Below are positions 8,473 to 22,137 of a DNA stretch of 64,000 bases, piece by piece. The stretch covers positions 248,001 through 312,000 of the forward strand of contig JADJCP010000002.1 in NCBI GenBank assembly GCA_016703155.1, written 5' to 3'. Under the pieces are notes generated by a model. The model ran no database searches, was not told the DNA's origin, and saw only the letters and a list, made by a program, of their open reading frames with translations. How positions within the stretch are numbered: the first letter of the stretch is position 1; each line of letters starts with the position of its first letter. The translations under genes were made by a program, and so were the position numbers. This DNA comes from Hydrogenophilales bacterium. GTDB lineage: Bacteria; Pseudomonadota; Gammaproteobacteria; Burkholderiales; Thiobacillaceae.

Positions 8473-10880
8473 GGCCCAAAGACGATTTTGACGACGTCCT
8501 TGAATTGTTTCACATAATGTACCTGAAGACCGGCTTTGACATAATCCGGCAGCCGCTCGAAATCGGCCTCGCATGAGGACGGCAAAATGAGTTCGCGAAT
8601 ACCCACCCGCTTGGCGGCGATCACCTTCTCGCGGATGCCGCCCACCGCCAGCACCTGGCCGGTCAGGGTCAGTTCACCGGTCATGGCCATCGGGCGCGGA
8701 ATCTTCTCGTTGCGCGCCAGCGACAACAGGGCCGTCGCCATGGTGATGCCCGCCGAAGGGCCATCCTTGGGCGTGGCGCCCTCGGGCAGGTGCAGATGCA
8801 CGAAGGCGGCATCGAAGAACCCGGGATCGCCCTTGAATGCCTTGAGGTGGCTGGAGACATAGCTGTAAGCGATTTCAGCGGACTCCTTCATCACTTCGCC
8901 CAACTTGCCGGTGAGCTTGAAGCCACGATTCAGGGTATGTACCTTGGTCGCCTCGATGGTCAGCGTCACGCCACCCAGAGCCGTCCAGGCCAGGCCGGTG
9001 ACCATGCCGATACCGACGGCGGGCTTTTCCGGCAGGTAGGCGCGCTGATCGAGGTAGTCCTCCAGATCGCCGACGTTGACATGGATCTTCTCCGCCTCCT
9101 TGCGGACGATCTTCACCACGCCCTTGCGCACCACCTTGCCCAGGTAATGCTCAAGCTGGCGCACCCCGGCTTCGCGTGCATAGCCGTCGATGATCCGTCG
9201 GATGGCGCCATCGGTCACCGTCACCTGGCCACGCTTCAGGCCGGCCTTCTTGATCTGCTTCGGCCAGAGATGATGCTTGGCGATGGCCAGCTTTTCCTCG
9301 GTAAGATAGCCGGACAGTCGAATCGTCTCCATGCGGTCGAGCAGCGGACTGGGAATGGTATCGACCTGGTTGGCGGTACAGATGAACAAGGTCTTCGAGA
9401 GGTCGAAGCGCACGTCTAGGTAGTGGTCGAGGAAGTCCGAGTTCTGCTCCGGATCGAGCACCTCCAAGAGCGCCGAAGCCGGGTCGCCCTGGTAGGATGC
9501 GCCGATCTTGTCGACCTCGTCGAGCATGATCACCGGGTTCTGCGACTCGACTTCCTTGATCGCCTGGATGAACTTGCCCGGCAACGCGCCGATGTAGGTG
9601 CGTCGATGGCCCTTGATCTCCGCCTCATCGCGCATGCCGCCCACCGAGAAGCGGTAGAACTGGCGCCCCAGGGCGCGTGCCACCGACTTGCCGATGGAGG
9701 TCTTGCCGACGCCGGGCGGACCGACCAGCAGCAGGATGGAACCGGCCACCTCGCCCTTCATGGCGCCCACGGCGAGGAATTCGATGATGCGTTCCTTGAC
9801 GTCGTCGAGGCCATCGTGGTCCTGGTCGAGTATCTTCCGGGCGCGCACCAGGTCGAGCTTGTCCTTGGTGTACTTGCCCCAGGGTAGGCTGGTCAGCCAG
9901 TCCAGATAGTTGCGCGTCACGGTGTATTCCGGCGACCCGTGCTCAAGACCGGAGAGCTTGTTCATCTCCTCGTCGACCTTCTTCTGGGCCTGCGCCGGCA
10001 GGGTCAGTTTTTCCAGACGCTCGCGGTACAGGTCGATGTCGGCGGTGCGGTCATCCTTGGCGATACCCAATTCCTTCTGAATCGCTCGCAACTGTTCCCG
10101 CAGGAAGAATTCCCGCTGCTGCTGGGTCATCTTCTCCTCGACCTTTTCGCGGATCTGGGTTTGCAGCTTGGCAACCTCCAGTTCCTTCTTAATCAGCACC
10201 AGCACCTTCTGCATGCGCTTGCGCAGATTGAAGGCCTCGATCACCTCCTGCAATTTTTCCTTGGGCGCGGTGGTCAGGCTGGCGGCGAAATCGGTGAGCA
10301 GCGCCGGCTCGTTGGGCGAGAAACGGTTCAGGAAGAACTTCAGTTCCTCGCTGTAGAGCGGATTCAGCGGCAGAAGGTCCTTGATGGCGTTGATGATCGC
10401 CAGGGCATAGGCCTTGACCTCTTCGCTGGTCGAGTTCTGCCGGGGCTGCGAGGGATATTCGACCCGCGCCACGAAAGGCGGCTTGCCGGAGACCCATTCG
10501 GCGACCTTGAAGCGCGTCACGCCCTCGGCAATGAACTGGATCTTGCCGTCCGAGTGCATCGGATGATGCATCCTCACCAGCGTGCCCACCGTATAGAAAT
10601 CCTCCGGCCTGGCGTCGTCGGAAACATCGCCACGCACCGCGACCAGACCAACCAGATGGTGACCTGACTCGCCAATCTGCTTGACGGTCTCCATCCACGG
10701 TCCTTCGTTCATCACCAACGGCAGCGTCTGCGCCGGGAAAAACGGCTTTTCCGTCATCGGCAGGATATGTACCGTGGTCGGCAGCGTCTGCGCCGGCAGA
10801 TTCAACTTGCCGATCTCGCGGCTATTCTCGCCGTTGTCGACGATCTCGCCTTCCAGCGCGGGGTTGTGTTCTTCGCTCAT
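8469..10880 (-). CDS. lon: ATP-dependent Lon protease
   Basis: 803 residues from ATG at 10880 (MSEEHNPALEGEIVDN). An open extension upstream overlaps the phosphatase gene and is not needed. Domain order is the LAN substrate-binding domain (VHILPMTEKPFFPAQTLPLV), the coiled-coil region, AAA+ with Walker A GPPGVGKTSIGKSVA and Walker B NPVIMLDEVDKIG, and the Ser-Lys protease domain with catalytic Ser in PKDGPSAGITMA and Lys in GGIREKVIAAKR. Lon degrades misfolded and regulatory proteins in the cytoplasm. It lies 47 bases after the phosphatase gene and overlaps scpA. Confidence 0.96.
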   Translation of the reverse strand: MSEEHNPALEGEIVDNGENSREIGKLNLPAQTLPTTVHILPMTEKPFFPAQTLPLVMNEGPWMETVKQIGESGHHLVGLVAVRGDVSDDARPEDFYTVGTLVRMHHPMHSDGKIQFIAEGVTRFKVAEWVSGKPPFVARVEYPSQPRQNSTSEEVKAYALAIINAIKDLLPLNPLYSEELKFFLNRFSPNEPALLTDFAASLTTAPKEKLQEVIEAFNLRKRMQKVLVLIKKELEVAKLQTQIREKVEEKMTQQQREFFLREQLRAIQKELGIAKDDRTADIDLYRERLEKLTLPAQAQKKVDEEMNKLSGLEHGSPEYTVTRNYLDWLTSLPWGKYTKDKLDLVRARKILDQDHDGLDDVKERIIEFLAVGAMKGEVAGSILLLVGPPGVGKTSIGKSVARALGRQFYRFSVGGMRDEAEIKGHRRTYIGALPGKFIQAIKEVESQNPVIMLDEVDKIGASYQGDPASALLEVLDPEQNSDFLDHYLDVRFDLSKTLFICTANQVDTIPSPLLDRMETIRLSGYLTEEKLAIAKHHLWPKQIKKAGLKRGQVTVTDGAIRRIIDGYAREAGVRQLEHYLGKVVRKGVVKIVRKEAEKIHVNVGDLEDYLDQRAYLPEKPAVGIGMVTGLAWTALGGVTLTIEATKVHTLNRGFKLTGKLGEVMKESAEIAYSYVSSHLKAFKGDPGFFDAAFVHLHLPEGATPKDGPSAGITMATALLSLARNEKIPRPMAMTGELTLTGQVLAVGGIREKVIAAKRVGIRELILPSSCEADFERLPDYVKAGLQVHYVKQFKDVVKIVFGP

Positions 10881-10927
10881 GGTTTCTGCCTGAATTATTC
10901 GCCCAATGGTTTTATGGCCGAATCCGC

Positions 10928-11409
10928 CTATTTCAAGGCATCCGGCGATTTCAGCCGGGCCAGCAGGCCGTGCGAGGCATCCTCCACCATATCCAGCACC
11001 TGCTCGAAACCGCGCCCGCCGCCGTAATACGGGTCGGGTACTTCCTGGCGTTGTAACGCGCGCTGAAGTCCAGAAACAGGCGCAGCTTGTGGCGATGTTC
11101 ACTCGGGCAGATTCGCTCAAGATCCCTCATGTTGTCGCCATCCATGGCCAGGATGTAGTCGAACTCGGCGAAGTCGCGCCTGCTCACCTGCCGGCCACGC
11201 AAGTCCGACAGATCGTAGCCGCGCCCGGCGGCGGCAGTCTGCGCGCGGGCGTCGGGCGGCCTGCCGACGTGATAATCGTGGGTGCCAGCGGAATCGGTTG
11301 CAACCTGATCGATCACCCCCGCCGCCTCGGCGGCGCGCCGAAACACACCCTCGGCGGTCGGCGATCGACAGATATTGCCCATGCACACAAATAAAATCCT
11401 GGTTGGCAT
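10928..11409 (-). CDS. Low-molecular-weight protein tyrosine phosphatase (frameshift near 3' end)
   Basis: The N-terminus MPTRILFVCMGNICRSPTAE contains the CX5R phosphatase loop (CMGNICRS). The downstream GRQVSRRDFAEFDYILAMD is typical of the family. The general-acid Asp motif DPYYGGG and the C-terminal helix (QVLDMVEDASHGLL) are in another frame. One base is missing in a GCGCGCG stretch near 11050-11056, and restoring it gives about 160 residues ending at the TAG at 10928. It may dephosphorylate tyrosine kinases or other phosphoproteins, as in exopolysaccharide control. It lies immediately upstream of lon on the same strand. Confidence 0.85.
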
Positions 11410-11708
11410 AACACACTTTCTCATTGCGACAGATGTAGAGGCTGCATGACTCACGGTGGCCGGTCAACCTGGTAACGCCGATGGACACACCCGACAGCGT
11501 CATGACGCTGACCAGCAACACCAATATCCTCCCGAACTTCAGCGCCTATCCCTATCGCCGCGTCGAACTGAAGTGCTTGCTTGCCGTTGAGTCACGCATG
11601 CAGGAACGGCCTCCCGGCTTCGAATACGGTGTTTTGCGGCCGGGAGATCACTCTCTCCACAGCCGCCCACGTAGGCGCCGCCGCTGATCTGATGTATTTT
11701 CCAGACCC
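11410..11708. other. Gene-free divergent region between the phosphatase gene and earP
   Basis: No convincing gene in about 300 bases. An inverted repeat CTCCCGGC (11611-11618) / GCCGGGAG (11639-11646) with a 20-base loop lies mid-way. It could be a protein site or a leftover terminator. The region must carry promoters for both flanking genes, but I see no clear -35/-10 pair. Confidence 0.4.
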
Positions 11709-12864
11709 ATGCGTCTGGATATCTTCTGCACCGTCATCGACAACTACGGCGACATCGGCATCGCCTGGCGGCTGGCCCGGCAACTGGTCGCCGAATATGG
11801 CCTGGAAGTCCGTCTCTGGGTCGACGATCTCACCAGCTTCAAGCGCATCCGTCCGGAGATCGAAACCGGCCTCGACACGCAGGCATTGCATGGCGTCATG
11901 GTCCGGCGCTGGATCACGCCAATGCCTCCCGACACGGTTCCCGCCGACGTGGTCATTGAAGCTCTGGCCTGCGAATTACCCGAATCGTATGTCCTTGCCA
12001 TGGCCGAGCGCACACCGAAGCCGGTCTGGATCAATCTCGAATACCTCAGCGCCGAGGACTGGGTCAATGCCTGCCACGGCCTGCCCTCGCCGCATCCGCG
12101 CCTGCCCCTTGTGAAATATTTCTTCTTTCCTGGATGGCAGGCAGGCACCGGCGGCGTGCTGCGCGAACAATGCCTGGAGCGGGAGATGCGGGAATTTCGC
12201 GCCAGGCCCGAGACCATGCGCGCCTTCTGGGAGCAGCTAGGACTGCCCGCCTCCGCTCCTACAGAGAGCTCGCACGTATCTGAAACCCTCATCTCTCTCT
12301 TCGCCTACGAAAACGCCGCCATCCCTGAACTGCTTGAAGCCTGGTCGACTCATCCGGAGCCGATCCGCTGCCTGGTTCCGGAAGGCCGCCCGGTGGCTAA
12401 AGTGGCGGCGTATTTCGATGCGATCGATGCCCGGCCGGGGGACCGATTCCAGCGCGGCCAACTCAGCGTCGACATCCTGCCCATGCTCGATCAGGACAGC
12501 TACGACCGGCTGCTCTGGTCCTGCGACCTGAATTTCGTGCGCGGCGAGGACTCCTTCGTGCGTGCCTGCTGGGCCAGACGCCCACTCGTCTGGCAAGCCT
12601 ATCGCCAGGAAGAAGGCGCGCACTGGCTGAAGATCGAGGCCTTTCTCAAGCTCTATTGCCAGGATCTGCCTGGCGAACCGGCGGCGGCGCTGCATGCGAT
12701 GTGGCACGCCTGGAACCGGGAATCCGGTGTTGCCGAAGCCTGGCCCGCCTTCTGGGCACAACGCAGGGAATTGACTGCGCATCACGACACTGGATGGCGC
12801 GTGTCGGCCATCTTGGCGATCTTGCCGACAATCTGGTGCATTTCTTGCCAGGGAAAAGCTATAA
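11709..12864 (+). CDS. earP: EF-P arginine rhamnosyltransferase EarP (3' end frameshifted)
   Basis: EarP moves rhamnose from dTDP-rhamnose to Arg32 of elongation factor P, which lets EF-P relieve stalling at polyproline. MRLDIFCTVIDNYGDIGIAW is the family N-terminus with the catalytic Asp region. ISLFAYEN, LNFVRGEDSFVRACWARRPL and VWQAYRQEEGAHWLK are the C-terminal GT-B domain motifs that bind the nucleotide sugar. Near 12780-12810 the frame breaks. The expected C-terminus (LGDLADNLVHFL) is in the next frame, and a TAA at 12862 in the third frame may be the true end. As written, the reading frame runs on through efp. Confidence 0.88.
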
Positions 12865-12865
12865 T
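12860..12865 (+). promoter_or_regulatory. Possible -10 element of efp
   Basis: TATAAT matches the sigma-70 -10 consensus exactly. It sits in a short AT-rich stretch between the conserved ends of earP and efp, 44 bases before the efp ATG. No good -35 lies at 16-18 bases spacing (TGCATT at best), so this is weak evidence. Confidence 0.3.
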
Positions 12866-12908
12866 AATCAGCTTTTTATTACCTTTATTTTTCAGGGCGC
12901 CATTTGTT

Positions 12909-13469
12909 ATGAAAACCGCACAGGAACTCCGGGCTGGCAACGTCATCATGGTGGGCAACGACCCGATGGTGATTCAGAAGGCCGAATTCTCCAAATCCGG
13001 CCGCAATGCCTCCGTGGTCAAGATGAAACTCAAGAACCTGCTCAGTGGTTCCGGCACGGAATCCGTGTACAAGGCTGATGAGAAGTTCGAGCAAGTCATG
13101 CTCGACAAGAAGGACTGCACCTACACCTACTTCGCCGATCCCATGTATGTTTTCATGGACGCCGAATACAACCAGTATGAAGTCGAAGCCGACAACCTCG
13201 GCGACATGCTCAACTACATCGATGACGGCATGCCCTGCGAAGTGGTCTTCTACGAAGGCAAGGCGATCTCCGTGAATATGCCCTCCTCCGTCGTGCGCGA
13301 AGTCGAATACACCGAACCCGCCGTCAAGGGCGACACCTCCGGCAAGGTCATGAAACCGGCGCGCATCAAGCCCACCGGCTACACCGTCTCGGTCCCGGCC
13401 TTCGTGGAAATCGGCGACAAGATCGAAATCGACATGGCGACCGGCGAGTATCGCAACCGCGTCAAGTAA
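12909..13469 (+). CDS. efp: Translation elongation factor P, arginine-rhamnosylated type
   Basis: 186 residues from ATG at 12909. EF-P binds between the P and E sites and rescues ribosomes stalled at polyproline. Residue 32 is Arg within KSGRNASVVK, the acceptor loop of the EarP-dependent subclass; Lys-type EF-P is modified by EpmA instead. The three beta-barrel domains are intact, from MKTAQELRAGNVIMVGN to FVEIGDKIEIDMATGEYRNR. It lies directly behind earP, matching the modification pathway, and ends at a strong bidirectional terminator shared with gyrA. Confidence 0.96.
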   Translation: MKTAQELRAGNVIMVGNDPMVIQKAEFSKSGRNASVVKMKLKNLLSGSGTESVYKADEKFEQVMLDKKDCTYTYFADPMYVFMDAEYNQYEVEADNLGDMLNYIDDGMPCEVVFYEGKAISVNMPSSVVREVEYTEPAVKGDTSGKVMKPARIKPTGYTVSVPAFVEIGDKIEIDMATGEYRNRVK

Positions 13470-13486
13470 GACGGTACCCATCCATG

Positions 13487-13514
13487 AAAAAACCCGCCAT
13501 TGGCGGGTTTTTTC
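13487..13514 (+). terminator. Bidirectional rho-independent terminator between efp and gyrA
   Basis: An A6 run, the stem ACCCGCCA, a short loop, TGGCGGGT and a T6 run form a near-perfect hairpin. Flanking A and T tracts let it act on both strands, which suits the convergent efp and gyrA genes. Confidence 0.9.
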
Positions 13515-13532
13515 ATTTCAGAACACATTTTC

Positions 13533-16097
<2,565 letters not shown>

Positions 16098-16209
16098 GGC
16101 GGAAATTATTGTGCGTTATTGGGAAATTCTTGGGATTTTAGCATGAACCCCCCCATCGCCCGGAACCGATCCGCTTGCCCGAGCCAGCGCGCCCGAATAC
16201 GATGCCGCC

Positions 16210-17529
16210 ATGCAGACTCAAGCCTCTTTACGCATCGACGCCGGCTGGATCGTCCCGGTGGAACCGGCCGGCGTGGTACTCGCCGAACACAGCCTGATCG
16301 TCGACGCCGACCGGATCATCGACATCGTGCCAACCCCCGAAGCCGACGCCCGATACCGGACACAGCAGCATACGTCCCTGCCCGGCCACGCCCTGATCCC
16401 CGGCCTGGTCAACCTGCATACCCACGCCGCCATGACCCTGCTGCGCGGTTACGCCGACGACCTGCCGCTGATGACCTGGCTGAACGACTACATCTGGCCG
16501 GCGGAAAAGCGCTGGATGTCGCACGAATTCGTCCTCGACGGCAGCCGGCTCGCCTGCCTGGAAATGCTCAAGGGCGGCATCACCTGCTTCAACGATATGT
16601 ACTTCTATGCCGAGGCAACCGTCGATGCGGCCATTGAGGCCGGCCAGCGGGTCGCCGCCGGGATCATCGTCATCGACTTCCCCTCGGCCTACGCCGCCGA
16701 CCCGGACGGCTACCTGCAACGCGGCGTTGACTTGCGCGACCGGCTGCGCCACGAGCCGCGGGTCTCGTTCTGCCTGGCACCGCACGCGCCCTATTCCATC
16801 GGCGACCGCAGCCTGGAAAAGGTAATGACCTACGCTGACCAGCTCGACCTGCCGATACACATCCACATCCACGAAACCGACGATGAGATCCGGCAAAGCA
16901 TGGAAGCCTACAAGGTTCGCCCCCTGGAGCGCCTGCGCCTGTTCGGTCTGCTCGGTCCGCAATTCATCGGCGTGCACGCCGTCCATCTACTTGACGATGA
17001 ACTCGACATGCTCGCCGAGCATGGCTGCCACATCGCCCACTGCCCGTCATCCAACCTGAAACTGGCCAGCGGCATCGCCCCGGTCGCCGCGATGCTGGCG
17101 GGCGGTATCAATGTCGGCATCGGCAGCGACGGCGCCGCCAGTAACAATCGTCTCGATCTTTGGGAAGAGATGCGCCTCGCCGCCCTGCTGGCCAAAGGCG
17201 CCAGCGGCAACCCCGAAGTCGTCCCCGAGCATCAGGCACTACGCATGGCCACCCTGAATGGCGCCAAGGCGCTGGGTCTCGACGACCGCATCGGCTCCCT
17301 GGAAATTGGCAAGCAGGCCGACATCGTCGCCGTCGATCTGAGCGGTGCAAACACCCAGCCCTGCTACGACGTGGTCTCGCAGCTGGTCTACAGCGCCGGA
17401 CGCGGCGAGGTCAGCGACGTCTGGATTGCCGGCCGACAAGTTTTGTCCGGGCACCGCTGCCTGAGCCTGGATGAAGCGGCGATTCTGCACCGCGCGCGTA
17501 TCTGGCGCGAGCGCATCGCCGCGAGGTGA
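16210..17529 (+). CDS. mtaD: Methylthioadenosine/S-adenosylhomocysteine deaminase-type amidohydrolase
   Basis: 439 residues of the TrzA/AtzA metallo-amidohydrolase superfamily. Metal and substrate residues are visible: LVNLHTHAAMTLLRGYADDL (HxH), HIHIHETDDEI, FIGVHAVHLLDDEL and the catalytic GIGSDGAASNNRLDLW. In this family such proteins deaminate 5'-methylthioadenosine or S-adenosylhomocysteine to the inosine form. Substrate choice cannot be fixed from sequence alone. The gene is divergent from gyrA (112-base gap) and convergent with the OmpA-like gene. Confidence 0.82.
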   Translation: MQTQASLRIDAGWIVPVEPAGVVLAEHSLIVDADRIIDIVPTPEADARYRTQQHTSLPGHALIPGLVNLHTHAAMTLLRGYADDLPLMTWLNDYIWPAEKRWMSHEFVLDGSRLACLEMLKGGITCFNDMYFYAEATVDAAIEAGQRVAAGIIVIDFPSAYAADPDGYLQRGVDLRDRLRHEPRVSFCLAPHAPYSIGDRSLEKVMTYADQLDLPIHIHIHETDDEIRQSMEAYKVRPLERLRLFGLLGPQFIGVHAVHLLDDELDMLAEHGCHIAHCPSSNLKLASGIAPVAAMLAGGINVGIGSDGAASNNRLDLWEEMRLAALLAKGASGNPEVVPEHQALRMATLNGAKALGLDDRIGSLEIGKQADIVAVDLSGANTQPCYDVVSQLVYSAGRGEVSDVWIAGRQVLSGHRCLSLDEAAILHRARIWRERIAAR

Positions 17530-17553
17530 CTTCGCCCCGTAGCGAACTCCCGG

Positions 17554-19903
17554 TCAAGGATCGATCAGGAGGACCAAGGCTGTGGCTTCACCGCCCCTGC
17601 CATCGCTGATGGTGTAGCTGAAGGTATCGCCTGTAAAGATGCCATAGGGGTTGAATACAAGCAGACTACCTTCTAAGTTGATTTGACCCGCCGAGGGTTG
17701 ACTGAAACCGACGATATTCAGCGGATCGCGGTCCGGATCGAGATCATTCGACAGAACATCCAATCGGCTTGGCACCAAGCCGGACACCAAGAACCGATCG
17801 TCTCGGGCCAAGGGCACGCCATTCACCGAGACACGCACCGTGACTCGGGCGGTCGCCGTGCCGCCGTTACCATCGCTGACCGTGTACGTGAAACTGTCCG
17901 TGGCCTGCGTGATCATGACCGACGGGGTATAGACCAGTTGAGTACCTGAAATCGACACCGAACCGTACTGGGCGGAGGTCACGCTGGCAATGCTCAACGT
18001 GTTGCCGTCTGGATCAGAATCGTTCAACAAGACCGGGAATGACGTGACGCCTGCGCCGTCCATCGTATAGCTGTCGTCGGCGGCCATAGGCAACCTATTG
18101 ATGTAGCTCCGGGACGTACTCGTACTGGTGCTTTCCCGGACCTGTACATAGGTATCGACGGTGCGCTTGTGAGGCAGGGAATGGAACAAGGCGCGTTGAA
18201 TCCAGGCCGGTTCGAGTTCCACTTCCTGGCGAGACCACTCGATAACCACAGGCATTTCCGGTTGGCGGGCCGATGCTTCCGGATTGGAGACAGCGGTTTT
18301 CGCCGAACTTGGCTGTCCGGCAATTCCAGAGGTACCTGGAGCACTCCCCCCTACACCTGCCCCAACGACAGTAGCGACCGGAGTGGAGCCAGCTTCACCG
18401 CTGATGTATTTGCCGGGGACTGTGCCCGGCGCCGGCACCTGAACCAACTCTTCCTTGCTGACATAGGAGAGATATTCGATGTCCACACGGCGATTCTTGA
18501 AGCGTTCCCCCCGTGTGTTCGGATAGCGAGGGGCGGCCTCACCCATGCCCAAGGCTTCGATCCGATTCGCGGAAATCGAACCCTTCTCGACAAAATAGCT
18601 TTTTACCGAACCCGCGCGACGCATCGAGAGCCGCTTGTTGTATTCCTTTGTACCGATATCGCACGTGTGGCCGGTCAGCTTGATATTGTCGGCATAGCCC
18701 TGGGCGTCCAGATCCTGGAGCAGTTGATTCAGGATCGCTGTGGCTTTGGGCGTCAATGCCGCGCTATCGAATTTGAAATAGGTGTCCGTAGAGATGGACG
18801 CGGTCATTTTGACCAAGCGTTTTTCGGTGGTGATGCCTGCGTCAGCGGTCCCCTGACCGCGCGGTCGCGCCCGTGGGCGTCGGAGTGCCGGCCCCAGAGG
18901 TCGCCGCGGTTCCGGTTTTCCCGCCGTCCTGGGCAGCCATGGAACCCGATGGCGTCGAACCCGTGAAAGACGGGCCGGCGGCAGACGTGCCCGCTGCACC
19001 CGGCAAGGCGCCCAAGCCAGCCATGGCTTTGCTGGACTTGGCGTCCGACATTGCCGCCGCCTTGGCGGCAGGATAAGTAGACAGGCCACGCCCCGGTCGC
19101 CCGAAAGCATAGCGAAGGATGACCCAGGCCCGGCCTTCGTCGCTATCGTCGTTGCCGGTCGAATCGCGGGAGATCAGCTCGCCACGTAACGTTACGCTCC
19201 AGGGGCTGCCGCCAAAAAACTTTTCAGCTTCGGCGGATAAGGTCGATTGTTTCGCGTCACCACGCCCCCACTCATGATCGAAGCCAAGATTGATGGCCAA
19301 CTGAGAGGCGTCCAGATAACGCCCCGCGCGCAGGCCTATACCCCAATCGAAGGCCCGCGCCAGGCGCTCGCTCGACGTGAGGGTGGTAGTGACATCAAGA
19401 TACGGCCTGCCGTAGTCATCGCCTGACACACTGCTGGTCGACGTGTTGCTGCTCGTGCCAAGACTTTTCGCACCACTGGTGCCATGTGAAAGATAGCCGG
19501 CCAGCATGCCCTGGGGACTCTCGATGCCGCCACCCAAGGAGATTTTTCCGTGTGTATCCTGACGGTCCAGGGCCAAAAAGCCCTTGCGCACCCAGCTGCT
19601 CCGTTCCGGCCGACCTTCTTCATCCCCGGGAATCCAGTTGTAGGCCAACTTGATCCCACCACCACCTTCCTGGAGCCACATCTCGCCGAGTAGCGCAGAC
19701 AGATGATCGCTGACGAGCACATGACGCAATTCGCCGGAGATATCGCCCTCGCTATCGAGGCCGATACCGATGCTGCTGCTGTGATCGTGATAACTTAAGG
19801 TTCCGCCTCCGGTCGACCGGAGGGGCGTCTCGGTATCCCCCAGCGCGTAGGGCGTCCAGGGAAGGCAAAATGCCATGGTGAGGACAAGGGAAGGTATACG
19901 CAT
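17554..19903 (-). CDS. Large OmpA-family outer-membrane protein with two C-terminal Ig-like repeats (one frameshift)
   Basis: ATG at 19903 starts a signal peptide (MRIPSLVLTMAFCLPWTPYA); ATG at 19927 is possible. About 250 residues of beta-rich, Gly/Ser-rich sequence follow (DWGIGLRAGRYLDAS, WVILRYAFGRPG), likely an outer-membrane barrel. Then come an Ala/Gly/Thr linker and an OmpA C-terminal peptidoglycan domain (IKLTGHTCDIGTKEYNKRLS, GERFKNRRVDIEYLS). After about 100 residues come two Big/cadherin-like repeats, each with DSDPDG or NDLDPDRDPL and DSFTYTVSDGNGG / DTFSYTISDGRGG. The frame breaks near 18850 in a CAGGGG run; removing one base joins both parts into about 780 residues. Function unknown; adhesion or envelope anchoring is inference. 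Confidence 0.75.
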
Positions 19904-19945
19904 GACGTGAAGAGAGTTTTCGAACATGCTTAATAATACATGCTA

Positions 19946-20539
19946 TCAAGTACGCTCAGACATTCTGGAGCGATCGCTTGGACGACCCTTAATCTCCTCG
20001 ACGGGCATTTCCCGCCACTGCCCGGGAGCAAGATCTTCCAACTGCCAATCGCCGATGCTCCAACGTATCAAGCGCAGTGTCGGATAACCCACTTTGGCGG
20101 TCATCCGTCTAACCTGCCGGTTCTTGCCTTCTTGCAGGGTCAGTTCAAGCCAACTCGTTGGTATTGCCTGACGTGACCGGATCGGTGGATTACGTGGCCA
20201 GAGACCAACAGGTTCTCCAATCAAACGCGCCCGGGCCGGCCGCGTGATGAAGTCGCCAAGATTAACGCCTTTCCGCACGTGTTCAAGTGCCATATCGTCC
20301 GGAATACCTTCGACTTGGGTGTAATAGGTTTTTTCCTTGCCGAATTTCGGGTGCGCTAGCCGATGCTGCAATGCACCGTCGTCGGTTAAAATGAGCAGAC
20401 CTTCGCTGTCCGCATCCAGTCGTCCGGCGGCATAGAAGCCCTTGTGCGGGATGTAGTCGCGCAGGCCGGCATGACCGTCTTCCGGCGTGAACTGGCTGAG
20501 CACCCCATAGGGCTTGTTGAACAGGATGATGCGGCTCAT
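19946..20539 (-). CDS. rluE: 23S rRNA pseudouridine synthase, RluE/RsuA family
   Basis: 197 residues. The catalytic Asp motif is AAGRLDADSEGLLILTDDG, and the family start is IILFNKPYGVLSQFTPEDG. QEGKNRQVRRMTAKVGYPTL is the second conserved block. There is no N-terminal S4 domain, and the length fits RluE, which makes pseudouridine at position 2457 of 23S rRNA in E. coli. The gene is divergent from icd, with only about 39 bases between the starts, so their promoters overlap. Confidence 0.9.
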   Translation of the reverse strand: MSRIILFNKPYGVLSQFTPEDGHAGLRDYIPHKGFYAAGRLDADSEGLLILTDDGALQHRLAHPKFGKEKTYYTQVEGIPDDMALEHVRKGVNLGDFITRPARARLIGEPVGLWPRNPPIRSRQAIPTSWLELTLQEGKNRQVRRMTAKVGYPTLRLIRWSIGDWQLEDLAPGQWREMPVEEIKGRPSDRSRMSERT

Positions 20540-20578
20540 GCGTGCGTAGCTGTTTCTTTCAATCCGTTAGGAGTTATC

Positions 20579-21798
<1,220 letters not shown>

Positions 21799-21818
<20 letters not shown>

Positions 21819-21993
21819 CCGGGGGCTCCCCCTCGGTCTCGGGGGGGAGCGCCACGCCATGCTCACGGAAGAGATCGATCAACTCGTCGGCGACCGACCC
21901 GAGTTCTTCCCGCTGCCGTTGCAAACCGGTCAGAATATCCAGCAAATGCGGAGAGACGTTGGACAGCGTTTCATCCGTACTGAACGATTGCAT
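21799..21993 (-). CDS. Small hypothetical protein, 64 residues
   Basis: ATG at 21993 is preceded by a very good ribosome site (GGAGG about 6 bases upstream on the minus strand), which supports real translation. The product begins MQSFSTDETLSNVSPHLLDI and continues with a helical stretch (LQRQREELGSVADELIDLFR). It ends in an acidic, Pro-rich tail. Its last 20 bases overlap the icd 3' end on the opposite strand. I do not recognise the family. The position between icd and clpS is where many relatives carry a cold-shock gene, but this sequence is not CspD. Confidence 0.55.
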
Positions 21994-22137
21994 CTCACCC
22001 TCCTGTCTACCCGTCGTTTTACTTGTGTATAGCACATCGTTCACCTGGGTCCGGACGCGTCTTGAAATTCTCCATGAAGCCTTCACAATGAAGGTTGGCA
22101 AACCTGTCATTCGCAGGGCGCATCAAATCGGTCAGGC

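Noticed and set aside
10881..11120. 80-residue N-terminal extension of Lon
   Set aside because: It overlaps the phosphatase coding sequence, and the conserved Lon start is at 10880.
22061..22094. Heat-shock promoter for clpS
   Set aside because: CTTGAAA fits the -35, but no CCCCAT-type -10 is found at 13-15 bases spacing, so I did not list it as a feature.
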